A stretch of DNA of 64,000 nt from Legionella israelensis (lineage in GTDB: Bacteria; Pseudomonadota; Gammaproteobacteria; Legionellales; Legionellaceae): NCBI RefSeq assembly GCF_004571175.1, contig NZ_CP038273.1, positions 2,170,001-2,234,000 on the forward strand, in the 5' to 3' direction. This document shows, piece after piece, positions 21,400 to 31,317 of the stretch. Each line of letters opens with the position of its first letter. Positions within the stretch are counted from its first letter, which is position 1. Both the position numbers and the translations under genes were made by a program. The notes under the pieces were generated by a model. That model saw nothing but the letters and a program-made list of their open reading frames with translations. It did not search any database and had not been told where the DNA came from.

Positions 21400-23109
21400 T
21401 TAAAGATGAAGCAAATTTTTTATAAAATTTCCCACATTATTTATAGCTATTTTTTCACTGTCTTCCTGACTTCGGGCTTTATATTCGATACAGTCTTCTG
21501 CTAGATTGCGTTCACTGACCACAAGCCTGTGGGGAATGCCAATGAGATCATTATCAGCAAACAATACCCCAGCGCGCTCATTACGATCATCCAATAGAAC
21601 ATCTATTCCAAGAGCAGAGAGCTGCTGATATAACAGTTCGGCCTGTTCTTTAACCTGTTGTGAGCGATGGCCGTTTAAAGGAACGATAACCAATTGAAAG
21701 GGAGCTATGGATTGCGGCCAGATAATGCCTTTATCATCATGATGTTGTTCAATGGCTGCTGCAACCACCCTGCCAACGCCCAAACCATAACAACCCATTA
21801 ACATCGCTTGCGATTGTCCTTCTTCATTAAGGACTGTAGCATTCATTGCACGGGTGTACTTATCACCCAGCTGGAAAATATGACCAACTTCGATTCCGCG
21901 ACAGGAGTGGAGATATCCTTGTCCATCAGGGCTGGGTTCACCTTCTTTTACATTTCGTAAGTCGAAAGCATCCTGATAATGTGCATCACGCCCCCAGGCC
22001 GCATTCAGGAAATGTTTATCGGCCTGATTTGCTCCACAGGCAAAAGAGGAAAGGGCCAGAGCCTGGTAATCGGCGATAACGGGAATATTGAGATTCACCG
22101 GTCCAAGAGAGCCGACAGGTACATTTAGATGATGAAAAACAGTTTCTTCATCTGCGAATTTTAAAGGGGATTTGACCAGAGGATGTTTTTCTGCCTTGAG
22201 TACATTTAACTCATCATCACCGCGCAAAACCAAAGCAATTAAGGGCGCTTCTGTGCCCTCAACAATCAATGTTTTAATGGTTTTCTCAATGGGTGTATTT
22301 AAAAATTGAACCAAGTCATTTATCGTTTTCTGATTTGGCGTGTCAACCAAAGTCATTTTCTCGTCAGGCAGATTTTGGGCTTTATTAGGACTTAAACTTG
22401 TTGCCTGTTCAATATTGGCGGCATAGTTGCTTTGATCACTATAAAAAATCAGGTCTTCACCTGAATCCGCCAAAACTTGAAACTCATGAGAAACCGATCC
22501 GCCTATCGCTCCGGTATCCGCTTCAACAGCACGGTATTTTAAACCGAGCCGGTCAAAAATACGGCAATAGGCTTGATACATGGCATCATAGGTGTCTTGT
22601 AGGCTTTCTTGCGTCAAATGAAAGGAATAGGCATCTTTCATTAAAAATTCGCGTGCTCGCATCACACCAAAACGCGGCCGAATTTCATCACGGAACTTGG
22701 TTTGAATTTGATAGAAATTCACCGGCAGTTGCTTATAAGATTTTAATTCATGGCGCATGATATCAGTGATAACTTCTTCATGTGTGGGGCCAAAACAATA
22801 TTCACGCTCGCTGCTGTCATGCATGGTCAATAATTGTCCGCCAAAACTATGCCATCGGCCGGTTTCCTGCCAGAGTTCAGCCGGCTGTACTGCCGGCATC
22901 AGCATTTCCATGGCTTGAGCACGGTTCATTTCTTCACGAACAATTTGCTCAACCTTACGTAACACCTTCAAGCCTAAAGGCAGCCAGCTGTATAAGCCCG
23001 AGGCTAATTTGCGAATCATCCCGGCACGTAACATCAGCTGGTGAGATATAATTTCGGCATCATGAGGGGTTTCTTTTAAGGTGGCTAACAACCATTGCGA
23101 TGCACGCAT
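21400..23109 (-). CDS. proS: Prolyl-tRNA synthetase (bacterial type)
   Basis: This class II aminoacyl-tRNA synthetase charges tRNA-Pro. I start it at the ATG at 23109 ([15 protein letters not shown]), preceded by AGGAG at 23116-23120; an upstream start would add 19 hydrophobic residues not seen in ProS. The 569-residue length and the insertion between motifs 2 and 3 (about residues 225-400, including [13 protein letters not shown]) indicate the bacterial form with an editing domain for mischarged Ala-tRNA-Pro. Motif 2 is visible around [24 protein letters not shown] tRNA-Pro(GGG) gene lies 8 kb away by chance of location. Confidence 0.96.
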   Translation of the reverse strand: MRASQWLLATLKETPHDAEIISHQLMLRAGMIRKLASGLYSWLPLGLKVLRKVEQIVREEMNRAQAMEMLMPAVQPAELWQETGRWHSFGGQLLTMHDSSEREYCFGPTHEEVITDIMRHELKSYKQLPVNFYQIQTKFRDEIRPRFGVMRAREFLMKDAYSFHLTQESLQDTYDAMYQAYCRIFDRLGLKYRAVEADTGAIGGSVSHEFQVLADSGEDLIFYSDQSNYAANIEQATSLSPNKAQNLPDEKMTLVDTPNQKTINDLVQFLNTPIEKTIKTLIVEGTEAPLIALVLRGDDELNVLKAEKHPLVKSPLKFADEETVFHHLNVPVGSLGPVNLNIPVIADYQALALSSFACGANQADKHFLNAAWGRDAHYQDAFDLRNVKEGEPSPDGQGYLHSCRGIEVGHIFQLGDKYTRAMNATVLNEEGQSQAMLMGCYGLGVGRVVAAAIEQHHDDKGIIWPQSIAPFQLVIVPLNGHRSQQVKEQAELLYQQLSALGIDVLLDDRNERAGVLFADNDLIGIPHRLVVSERNLAEDCIEYKARSQEDSEKIAINNVGNFIKNLLHL

Positions 23110-23312
23110 GTAAGGCTCCTGAATCTCTAAGCATTTATAAAAAAAGACAATTATAGCAATTACCACTGATTTTGCGAATGAAAACAGTCTTTAAAGTATT
23201 ATTTTGTAAAAAAAATAACAATTATTGTTGCAATTTGACTTATTTCATAATTCCTTAATCTAGGTGTTCTATTTTTAGTTAAATATATCAATATTTCTAA
23301 AAAGAGAAAACC

Positions 23313-26300
23313 ATGCCTCTCATAGAAACCAAAATCTTGGAATACATTAGCGGTAAATCTAAAAAAGGCCATGATGCGGTAAAAAAGAAAATCTTTACAG
23401 ATTTGTATAAACTGCTAATAGATAATCAGCTCACTGTGGCCGGTTTAACCGATAAAATTAAAAATTTATCACCTGAACAGCGTAAATCATTATTTTACAG
23501 TCGCTCTAAAAAGGCTGAAGAGAGTAAGGCGGCGGAACTTATTCAAGAACTATATCAACTCATGAATGTGTCTCTTACGACCAATGATATGGCCACCATC
23601 GTTAAAGAAGGAATAACAGAACGCACAGAAAAAATATTGAAAGGAGTCCGCTATAAAAACTGGTTAGAGAATCCTACCGCTGCAAGAGAAAAAAGGGATC
23701 TGGATCATGAGTTAAAAGACCGTTTACAATGGAATAGTTCTAACAATCGAGGAAAACCCTTAGCTCAAGTATTGTATGAACTTTGGAGTACTAAACAACT
23801 TCCAGAAGAAAGCTTGGAATCTGTTTTAAATACCATTTATGAGGAAGCGCCTGATTTTCTTCCGCAATTCTTATATGAGGCCTATTCTTTATGCAGGACT
23901 GAAGAGACATCAGAATTTTTAGAGGAAGTAACTCCTTTTTTTGAGGAAAACAAAGAAATTGCTCCTTATTTCATAAAGGCGGATATTGATTTTGCCATCA
24001 AATGGATTAAAGAAAGTCCTGAAGAGGAAATAGGTGTATACTATTTTCAATTACCATCCTCTATGCAACACGAGGTATTCTCTTATTTTAAAGAAAACCC
24101 AAAGGTACGTGAAGCCATTCAAAATGCCACGGCTGAATGGTTGTTTTCAGGCAGCCCTTCAAAAAAGGGGAAAGAAAAAGGATTTGATAAAGCAGAAGAA
24201 GAAAAAATTATAGCCATATTAACCGATCCTGAAATTCGTGCCGAGGAAGCAGGAAACAGCAGGGAATATCAACATGTTTTGTCTTTAATTACCGAACGCC
24301 ATAAGAAAGAATTCCATGCAACTATTGACAAAGATGTACAGGAGAAAGCTGTTAAGGGCATCAATGGTTATTTGGCGAAAAAAGACTCAGCCGGTGAAAA
24401 ATATCAATTTTTTCAAGATTTACGTAATTCAATCAGAAGAAATGGGCTCAGTAAAGACTTACTTAAGGTTTTTTTTAATAAAGGCCAAAAATTATTGTCC
24501 AAGCCTACTCGAGCACAGCAATTAATGAGCGATTTAGAGAAGCTGAATGAGAGAGCAGAGAAACTTAAAACTCCAGACGAAATCAAAAAACGTGCTCATC
24601 AATTGTTCACCGGAGAAAGAATCCCGCAAACGGCACTGGATGACTCTATTCTCTCTGTGATAGGTGACTTGCAATCAAAAGCCGATGTTTTATTGCAAGG
24701 AAAAACCCAGCGGAGACAGCTTGTTGAGGCTCAATATCAACAATATATACACCAACAGGCTCTGGAACTCATCGCAAAACAAGACAAGCCTATTTTTGAC
24801 CCGCAAGGGCACGCACTGGCTTTAGTGCATTTGCAAGAAAACGATTATCAACAAATTTTAAAAAATTGCGGACTGGATTGGCATGGTTCTGCTAAGGATG
24901 TTCTTGAAGACATCATAGGTCCTGTTACCGAAACCATATTTTGTAATATTGATGTAGCGGATGATAAAGATTTAAGCAGTCGTTTCAATGAATGGCTTGA
25001 CAGAAAGGAGTCAGATTTCTTTGAAGAATTTAAAGACGACCGAGGCAGCATCATTGCCTTGCAGGAAGAAATGAGCGTACACGTGTTTCTTGCTTTAAGA
25101 GTTCTTCAGGAAAAAGTGTTTCCAGGAAAGTTAAATTTAAAAATTGGTGATGATTTTCGTCAGGAGTTGATGGAAAAAATTAATCAAAGAATTCAAAACC
25201 TCATTCAAAAAGCTATGGAAGAATGTGACAAAGCGGCTTTAGATGAACCATCTATAGACAAGGTTGCTCTTTTAAACAAAATCATGGATGAAGCGCGTCT
25301 GGAATTAGCACAAGCCTGTCGTGAAGATTTGGTCGACACTGTATTGGAGAGAGTGGAGGATGAGAAGGACGAGATAATTGAACAACTGGCCAGTCTTAAA
25401 AAGCATGACTTTACGTCCAAAACAGCCACAGGCCTTGATTATCTGCGCAATGATGTCCGCAATCAAACCATTGTTCGCATCACAGCAACAGATGAAACCG
25501 CACATGATAAAAAAATAGGTCATCAAGCCATCCGGGTTTTAAATCGAAATCATTACCGGTCCAAAGAGGTCAGACCTTATCATGACGATACTTCTGAAGC
25601 CAGAGTGCCTTCCATTGCTGTTGGAGTCGATGAAAACGTCATATTCCGTATGCCAGGAACCCAAAAAAGGGAGCATCAACAAGCGATTGACGATGTGGTG
25701 CAGAAGTTAAAAGAAAGCCGAGCATTGATGCAAAAAATGCGACCGGATTACCATGGCCCTATGACATACAATTTATTGACTTCTTTGCACGGTAAAGCAA
25801 AAGATATTCTACCTAAAGTAGAACTGCAAAACCGCCAAAGGAAAAGTGCGGCAAGGATTTTCAAAGGCTCACATGTGTATAACCGCGAGCTTATGGAAAA
25901 AGGTAATAGCCAGGGATTTACCTTTGTACAAAATATCCCGGTCAATCAACACGGGGAGGCACTGAACGATAACGATATGGATAAAGCGGTCAGGGAAGCC
26001 ACTTTACTCACCAATATGGCCATGCTGGCGACATTGAGACACCATGCTGCTAAGTTTTCTCCTGCCATGCAGAAAAGTCTTGAAGAGACCTATCAACAAA
26101 GCCAAAAACTTTATCAAGCTTTTCTTGCGTCAGGGAAAGCCGATGGTACCCATTATTTCTCTTCATCAAAAGAAGGTGAGGATTTAATAAAAATATTAAA
26201 TGAAAAAAAAGCGGAATGGAAAGAAAATAAACCCCTATCAGCCCGTGGAAATCTCAGCGGTATGGTTGTAAAGACCTTGTTTAATATGTATAGCCAGAAT

Positions 26301-26825
26301 GCTCATTACAACAAACAATTCGGTATGCTTATCCAGGCCTTGTCTGTCTTTGTTGAACCGATGTCTGAGGCCGGCTGTAAAAGTGCCAATGAACGCTATC
26401 AAGCAGTATCAGGGCGGGTAGAATTATTGAAAAGCATTTCTTCTCGCAAATGGGAAGAACTGTCAGAAGCTGAGCAGGATCTGGTGCTGGAATTGGATAG
26501 ATTTGCTGTCGAAGGCGGTGGTTGTGAGAAATTACAAGAATGCATGGATGTTGCTTATAACCTGTATAATTTGCAAGGTTCTGTAGCTTCCATCAGCGAA
26601 GAAGACCAGGCGGCTTCTTCAAAAATTAAATCTTCAAAAAACAAAGCAAATGAAGGCGTTATTTCGGAATACAATACCAATGTGGCTGAAACCTCCCGTT
26701 TAACGCGGCTGTCTCAAAAAAACAGTTCATCCATGCAGAGTCATAAAGCAGAGTTGTCAGAAGTTTATAGAGATTTATTTGGTCAAAAAATGCTCGAGTC
26801 TCTGTCAGATTTGGCAATGAAATAA
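23313..26825 (+). CDS. Large mostly helical protein of unknown function, candidate Dot/Icm effector
   Basis: I do not recognise a domain in this 1,170-residue protein. It has no signal peptide or clear transmembrane helix, is very rich in Lys, Glu and Gln, and looks helical throughout with coiled-coil-like stretches, for instance around residues 385-480 and 610-720. AAAGAGAAAACC precedes the ATG. Large soluble helical proteins of no known family, standing alone between housekeeping genes, are typical of Legionella type IV effectors. The C-terminus (ELSEVYRDLFGQKMLESLSDLAMK region) is not strongly acidic, so secretion is only a possibility. The gene is divergent from proS. Confidence 0.6.
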   Translation: MPLIETKILEYISGKSKKGHDAVKKKIFTDLYKLLIDNQLTVAGLTDKIKNLSPEQRKSLFYSRSKKAEESKAAELIQELYQLMNVSLTTNDMATIVKEGITERTEKILKGVRYKNWLENPTAAREKRDLDHELKDRLQWNSSNNRGKPLAQVLYELWSTKQLPEESLESVLNTIYEEAPDFLPQFLYEAYSLCRTEETSEFLEEVTPFFEENKEIAPYFIKADIDFAIKWIKESPEEEIGVYYFQLPSSMQHEVFSYFKENPKVREAIQNATAEWLFSGSPSKKGKEKGFDKAEEEKIIAILTDPEIRAEEAGNSREYQHVLSLITERHKKEFHATIDKDVQEKAVKGINGYLAKKDSAGEKYQFFQDLRNSIRRNGLSKDLLKVFFNKGQKLLSKPTRAQQLMSDLEKLNERAEKLKTPDEIKKRAHQLFTGERIPQTALDDSILSVIGDLQSKADVLLQGKTQRRQLVEAQYQQYIHQQALELIAKQDKPIFDPQGHALALVHLQENDYQQILKNCGLDWHGSAKDVLEDIIGPVTETIFCNIDVADDKDLSSRFNEWLDRKESDFFEEFKDDRGSIIALQEEMSVHVFLALRVLQEKVFPGKLNLKIGDDFRQELMEKINQRIQNLIQKAMEECDKAALDEPSIDKVALLNKIMDEARLELAQACREDLVDTVLERVEDEKDEIIEQLASLKKHDFTSKTATGLDYLRNDVRNQTIVRITATDETAHDKKIGHQAIRVLNRNHYRSKEVRPYHDDTSEARVPSIAVGVDENVIFRMPGTQKREHQQAIDDVVQKLKESRALMQKMRPDYHGPMTYNLLTSLHGKAKDILPKVELQNRQRKSAARIFKGSHVYNRELMEKGNSQGFTFVQNIPVNQHGEALNDNDMDKAVREATLLTNMAMLATLRHHAAKFSPAMQKSLEETYQQSQKLYQAFLASGKADGTHYFSSSKEGEDLIKILNEKKAEWKENKPLSARGNLSGMVVKTLFNMYSQNAHYNKQFGMLIQALSVFVEPMSEAGCKSANERYQAVSGRVELLKSISSRKWEELSEAEQDLVLELDRFAVEGGGCEKLQECMDVAYNLYNLQGSVASISEEDQAASSKIKSSKNKANEGVISEYNTNVAETSRLTRLSQKNSSSMQSHKAELSEVYRDLFGQKMLESLSDLAMK

Positions 26826-26900
26826 TGATTTACTCCTTTGATAAAAACCTGATATTTGAATCGGTTTATTGGATAAATGAGCATTTGAATCGTAAGTGAT

Positions 26901-27068
26901 TTAATAACATTGAATACATGTGGTGGTAACATCCACTGGCTCTTTTTTAAAAGGATGAAAATGTTCAGTCGCCGTTACCACAGTAACTTCTTGATCTTCA
27001 ACCACATTCGTTCTGCCGCACGCAGTGATGAAAAAAACCATCATTAAAGTCATCCATATTCTTATCAT
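26901..27068 (-). CDS. Small lipoprotein, unknown function
   Basis: The start is set at 27068 (MIRIWMTLMMVFFITACG) because GAGGA lies five bases ahead of it; an upstream start would lengthen the leader before the hydrophobic stretch. The lipobox is ITAC, with Cys as the modified residue. The mature part is only about 40 residues and ends TTTCIQCY, giving a CxxC pair that could bind metal or form a disulfide. It is convergent with the 1,170-residue gene. No family recognised. Confidence 0.65.
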   Translation of the reverse strand: MIRIWMTLMMVFFITACGRTNVVEDQEVTVVTATEHFHPFKKEPVDVTTTCIQCY

Positions 27069-27206
27069 TTTTATCCTCAACAGGTCATTCAAATTCTGTA
27101 AAAAGCAAATCGCCTAAAATATTGCAAAATGATATACTCTTTTCAGTATTATCGGCTATGATTTGCATTGCTTGATAATTTATATAAACTTTTACAGGAC
27201 GTAGTT

Positions 27207-29432
27207 ATGTTGGATAGAGCCACGGTTGTCGATGAGCAATTTCTCAAACGGCTGAAACAGGTTGACTTTCCCTCACCTAAAAGCTTCATGACTGCTTCTC
27301 AAGCCGGTCTGGATAAGAAAACGGCGATAGAATTGTTTGATTCGCAAATTAAGTCACGACTTCTGGATTTAATTGCTCGTCAGTTAAAAGAAAAATCCTT
27401 ATCCTATTATACGATTGGCAGTAGTGGCCATGAAGGAAATGCAGTTTTCGGCCAGATTTTCAGACACAGCGATATGGCTTTTTTACATTATCGCAGTGGT
27501 GCTTTTTACTTACAGCGGGCAAAGCAGCTACAGGGTTCTGATGGAGTCAAGGATATTCTCTTGTCACTTGTGGCTTCGGCAAAGGATCCTATTTCGGGGG
27601 GACGACATAAGGTTTTTGGTTCAGTACCTTTGTTTATTCCACCTCAAACATCAACCATTGCCTCTCATCTTCCAAAGGCATTGGGTGCCGCTTTATCCAT
27701 TACCAGAGCGAAGGAACTTGGTATTGACAGTAAATTGCCGTCCAATTCTGTCATCCTCTGTTCTTTTGGTGACGCCTCCGTTAACCACGCAGCTGCTCAA
27801 GCGACATTGAATGCCTGCTCATGGATTCATCAACAGCAGTATCCCCTGCCTATTGTTTTTCTTTGTGAAGATAATGGCATAGGTATATCCGTACCCACGC
27901 CTGGGAGCTGGATTGAAAACTCTATAAAAGCACGTGTTGGTTTTCATTACATTGCCTGTGACGGTCTGAATTTTGCCGACTGTTACATGAAGGGACTTCT
28001 GGCTGAATCAATAGCCAGGCGTAAAAAACAGCCCGTTTTTTTACATATGAAATGCATTCGTTTATTGGGCCATGCCGGTTCAGATATTGAATTGCAATAT
28101 CGATCTTTGGACGAGATTGAGCAGATAGAGTCTGAGGATCCTTTGCTGCATACGGCTGGATTTTTATATAGGGAAGGCTGGATGTCGATTCAGGCTATGG
28201 CTGATTTGTATCTGGATAATCGGGCTTTAATTGAAGCAAAGGCCATGGAGGTGATAGCTCTGCCAAAATTAAGCAGCGCTGATGAAGTCAAATCCAGCCT
28301 TTTGCCTAAAATTCATCAGAACAAGGTCTATTTGCTGCCTGATGAAGCGCAGCGAAAACAGGTGTTTGCTGCCGCTTATAAGCAATTGAACATGAAGCGA
28401 AACCTGTGTCAGCATATTAATTTTGCTTTAACCGACTTAATGATGCAGTACAGCAATATGTTGGTGTTTGGTGAGGATGTAGCAAAAAAAGGTGGCGTTT
28501 ATCGGGTCACAGCTGATCTGCAAGCCAGATTTGGACGCAGGCGAGTCTTTGATACGTTATTGGATGAAACGACGATTTTAGGAACAGCCATCGGATTGGC
28601 GCATAATGGTTTTATTCCAGTCCCCGAGATTCAGTTTTTAGCCTACTTACATAATGCAGAAGATCAGTTAAGGGGCGAGGCATCTACCTTATCCTTTTTT
28701 TCCAATGGTCAATATTGCAATCCGATGGTCGTGCGCATTGCCTCTCTTGCCTATCAAAAAGGCTTCGGAGGACATTTTCATAATGATAATTCCATTGCCG
28801 TACTACGGGATTTACCAGGCGTGGTGGTTGCCTGTCCATCCAATGGACCGGATGCTGCTAAAATGTTACGTACTTGTGTACGATTAGCTCATCAGAACGG
28901 TCGGGTAGTGGTTTTTCTTGAACCCATTGCTTTATACATGACCAAAGATTTACATGAAGCTGGAGATAATGGCTGGTTATTTGAGTATCCTGTCTTGGAT
29001 GAACACATTGAGTTGGGAGAAGTTGGCGTTCACGGTGAAGGTGATACGGTCATTCTCAGTTATGCGAACGGTTATTATCTGTCTCGACAGGCGGCAAAAA
29101 TACTAAAAGATAAATATCGTCTTTCGGTAAAAACAGTGGATTTACGCTGGTTAAATCCCTTGCCGGAAGAGGCAATTCTTAAGGTGGTCGCTAAAGCACG
29201 TCGTGTGCTGATTGTGGATGAAGGCAGGCAAAGTGCTTCTCTTAGTGAAGGTTTAATGACCTTATTGATGGAAAAGGCTTCTTCGCACCTGCAAGTCAGG
29301 CGCCTTACCGGAGAAGATTGCTTTATTCCTTTAGGCCAGGCCTGGCAGTATCTCTTACCCAGTCGTGACAGTATTGTTACAGCGATATTGTCATTGGTCG
29401 ATAATACAGCAAGGTCGGTGACTGTCAAATAG
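27207..29432 (+). CDS. Fused alpha-beta E1 component, thiamine-pyrophosphate 2-oxoacid dehydrogenase
   Basis: One 741-residue chain contains both subunits of a branched-chain/pyruvate-type E1. The alpha half (to about residue 330) has GSSGHEG, HYRSGAFYLQ and the ThDP motif region FGDASVNHAAAQATLNACSW ending near DNGIGIS. The beta half (from about 390) has MLVFGEDVAKKGGVYRV, an RVFDTLLDE segment, PVPEIQFLAYLHNAEDQLRG and the C-terminal transketolase domain. I chose the ATG at 27207, with AGGA upstream, over an in-frame TTG at 27168. No E2 or E3 gene is adjacent, so it must use an acyltransferase encoded elsewhere. It lies 61 bases ahead of the glutaryl-CoA dehydrogenase gene on the same strand. 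Substrate not determined. Confidence 0.85.
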   Translation: MLDRATVVDEQFLKRLKQVDFPSPKSFMTASQAGLDKKTAIELFDSQIKSRLLDLIARQLKEKSLSYYTIGSSGHEGNAVFGQIFRHSDMAFLHYRSGAFYLQRAKQLQGSDGVKDILLSLVASAKDPISGGRHKVFGSVPLFIPPQTSTIASHLPKALGAALSITRAKELGIDSKLPSNSVILCSFGDASVNHAAAQATLNACSWIHQQQYPLPIVFLCEDNGIGISVPTPGSWIENSIKARVGFHYIACDGLNFADCYMKGLLAESIARRKKQPVFLHMKCIRLLGHAGSDIELQYRSLDEIEQIESEDPLLHTAGFLYREGWMSIQAMADLYLDNRALIEAKAMEVIALPKLSSADEVKSSLLPKIHQNKVYLLPDEAQRKQVFAAAYKQLNMKRNLCQHINFALTDLMMQYSNMLVFGEDVAKKGGVYRVTADLQARFGRRRVFDTLLDETTILGTAIGLAHNGFIPVPEIQFLAYLHNAEDQLRGEASTLSFFSNGQYCNPMVVRIASLAYQKGFGGHFHNDNSIAVLRDLPGVVVACPSNGPDAAKMLRTCVRLAHQNGRVVVFLEPIALYMTKDLHEAGDNGWLFEYPVLDEHIELGEVGVHGEGDTVILSYANGYYLSRQAAKILKDKYRLSVKTVDLRWLNPLPEEAILKVVAKARRVLIVDEGRQSASLSEGLMTLLMEKASSHLQVRRLTGEDCFIPLGQAWQYLLPSRDSIVTAILSLVDNTARSVTVK

Positions 29433-29493
29433 CTTCCTATTCATCTTAAGAATGGGGAGATTGGTTATATTTTGCGATGAAGGGAGAAAGGTA

Positions 29494-30651
29494 GTGGATG
29501 ATTTATTGTTTTTAGATGAGCAGTTACACGATGATGAAAAAATGATTCGCGACACGGTTGCGCGTTTTGTGGCACAAGATGTCATTCCATTAATGGCTGA
29601 TGCTTTTGAAGAGGCGGACTTCCCGAAACAATTGATTAAACAATCCGCGGATTTAGGTTTACTAGGATTGACTCTTCCTGCAGAATACGGTGGCGCTGAG
29701 GCCTCATATGTAGCTTATGGCTTGGTTTGTCAAGAATTGGAGCGCGGTGACAGCGGGCTGAGAAGTTTTGTTTCCGTACAAAGTTCTTTATGTATGTATC
29801 CCATTTTTCGCTATGGAAATGAAGAGCAAAAAAAGCGCTTTCTTCCGGCGATGGCCAGAGGTGAAGTGATTGGCTGCTTCGGCCTTACCGAGCCTGATTC
29901 CGGCTCTGACCCAGCCGGTATGAGAACACAGGCCAAAAAAGTGGATGGCGGCTGGCGTTTAAACGGTTCTAAAACGTGGATCACCAATGCACCTATTGCC
30001 GATATAGCCCTTGTCTGGGCGAAGACTGAGGCTGGAATTCGTGGCTTTATCGTTGAGAAAAAATTTGAAGGATTCAAGCGCACAGAAATCAAGTTAAAAA
30101 TGTCACTAAGAGCCTCCATTACCGGTGAATTATTTTTTGAAGATGTTTTTGTTCCTGATGAAAATCTGTTAGCAGGCAGTGAAAAAGGTTTAGGTGCGGC
30201 GTTAAGCTGTTTAAGCCAGGCCCGCTACGGTATTGCCTGGGGCGCTATGGGGGCGGCCATGGCTTGTTTTGATATTGCCAGAGATTATCTCTTGGAAAGA
30301 AAACAGTTTGATAAACCGTTGGCTTCCTTTCAACTCATCCAGGAAGATTTAGCTGAGATGTATACAGAAATCATTAAAGCACAATGGATGAATTTACAAA
30401 TCGGCCGGCTGAAAGAGCAAAACAGAGAAACCCCGGTCATGATTTCTCTGGCTAAAGGCAACGCTTGCCGCGAAGCTTTAAAGATTGCCCGTCAATGCCG
30501 TAATTTATTGGGAGGTAATGGCATCAGTCTTGAATATCACGTGATTCGTCATATGCTGAACCTGGAATCCGTATTTACCTATGAAGGAACGGATAACGTT
30601 CATACGCTGGTATTGGGAAGGCACATTACCGGTATCAATGCCTTCTCCTGA
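29494..30651 (+). CDS. gcdH: Glutaryl-CoA dehydrogenase
   Basis: This FAD acyl-CoA dehydrogenase oxidises and decarboxylates glutaryl-CoA to crotonyl-CoA in lysine and tryptophan breakdown. Family features: MIRDTVARFV at the N-terminus, FGLTEPDSGSDPAGM (FAD and substrate binding), TWITNAPIADIALVWAK, and the catalytic Glu364 in FTYEGTDNVHTLVLGR, the context typical of this member of the superfamily. I place the start at GTG 29494, which has AGGGAG at 29481-29486; an ATG at 29452 would add 14 residues. It probably shares a transcript with the E1 fusion upstream, which suggests a shared pathway. Confidence 0.86.
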   Translation: MDDLLFLDEQLHDDEKMIRDTVARFVAQDVIPLMADAFEEADFPKQLIKQSADLGLLGLTLPAEYGGAEASYVAYGLVCQELERGDSGLRSFVSVQSSLCMYPIFRYGNEEQKKRFLPAMARGEVIGCFGLTEPDSGSDPAGMRTQAKKVDGGWRLNGSKTWITNAPIADIALVWAKTEAGIRGFIVEKKFEGFKRTEIKLKMSLRASITGELFFEDVFVPDENLLAGSEKGLGAALSCLSQARYGIAWGAMGAAMACFDIARDYLLERKQFDKPLASFQLIQEDLAEMYTEIIKAQWMNLQIGRLKEQNRETPVMISLAKGNACREALKIARQCRNLLGGNGISLEYHVIRHMLNLESVFTYEGTDNVHTLVLGRHITGINAFS

Positions 30652-30658
30652 CATTTCA

Positions 30659-30696
30659 AATAGCGCAACCGACACCAGAAGAATGGTCGCGCTATT
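30659..30696 (+). terminator. Stem-loop after gcdH
   Basis: AATAGCGCAACC (30659-30670) pairs with GGTCGCGCTATT (30685-30696) with one mismatch around a 14-base loop. It lies seven bases past the gcdH stop. The T tract is weak, so termination strength is uncertain. Confidence 0.5.
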
Positions 30697-30777
30697 GTAT
30701 CTAACGTCTCTGATGCAACATATTTCACCAGAATGCTACACTTATAAATATATAATCTAAAAATGAGTGAGAGATAC

Positions 30778-31032
30778 ATGGTCAAAATGGAAAAAGAGCT
30801 GGTAGATACTGTAATTACCCCCGATGAAGAATTATCAGAAGAACTTGAGCTGGCAGAAACGGACAATGATGAAGAGCACAACAGTTTCATCGGAGCTGAT
30901 GAAAGCAATTTGCTTGAAGATGGAGTTCCTGGATATCAAACTACTGGACAAGAAGGCACAGATGATCAAATTGAAGAGGAATTGGAACAAATCCCAGGAC
31001 CGATGAATACGCCAAAACCACGTCTTGATTAA
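30778..31032 (+). CDS. Small acidic protein, unknown function
   Basis: This 84-residue protein is strongly acidic (runs such as TPDEELSEELELAETDNDEE) and ends in a proline-rich tail PGPMNTPKPRLD. It has no hydrophobic segment. The ATG at 30778 has GAGAG upstream at good spacing; another ATG at 30763 is possible. It sits just ahead of tRNA-Pro on the same strand. No family recognised; it is likely disordered. Confidence 0.55.
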   Translation: MVKMEKELVDTVITPDEELSEELELAETDNDEEHNSFIGADESNLLEDGVPGYQTTGQEGTDDQIEEELEQIPGPMNTPKPRLD

Positions 31033-31094
31033 ATCATCGAATATCGCAAAGACCTTGTTATTTCAGCCAGATCAAGTTATGATTCTCAGCCAGT

Positions 31095-31171
31095 CGGGGC
31101 GTGGCGCAGCCTGGTAGCGTACTAGCATGGGGCGCTAGTGGTCGCAGGTTCAAATCCTGCCGTCCCGACCA
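31095..31171 (+). tRNA. tRNA-Pro (anticodon GGG)
   Basis: This is a 77-base cloverleaf with a 7-bp acceptor stem (CGGGGCG with CGTCCCG, one G-T pair), an anticodon stem CTAGC/GCTAG enclosing ATGGGGC so that the anticodon is GGG, a T arm GCAGG-TTCAAAT-CCTGC, and an encoded CCA end. Accessory DNA with integrase genes begins immediately after it, so it is the likely attachment site of that element. Confidence 0.97.
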
Positions 31172-31216
31172 ATAAAATCAATGACTTAAGAAATTTAACC
31201 TTCACCGCTCAACCAA

Positions 31217-31265
31217 TTTTGGTACCACTTTTGGTACCAGTTAAAGAATGTCATCATTTGGTACC
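31217..31265 (+). repeat. Three TTTGGTACC repeats beside the integrase genes
   Basis: TTTTGGTACCA occurs at 31217-31227 and 31229-31239, and TTTGGTACC at 31257-31265, in the space between tRNA-Pro and the 3' end of the first integrase gene. Short direct repeats next to an attachment site are what arm-type integrase binding sites look like; binding is inferred. Confidence 0.55.
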
Positions 31266-31317
31266 TATTGAAATAACGGTTGTAGGTAGGATTAAATAAT
31301 AATTTGACCATCTCTAT

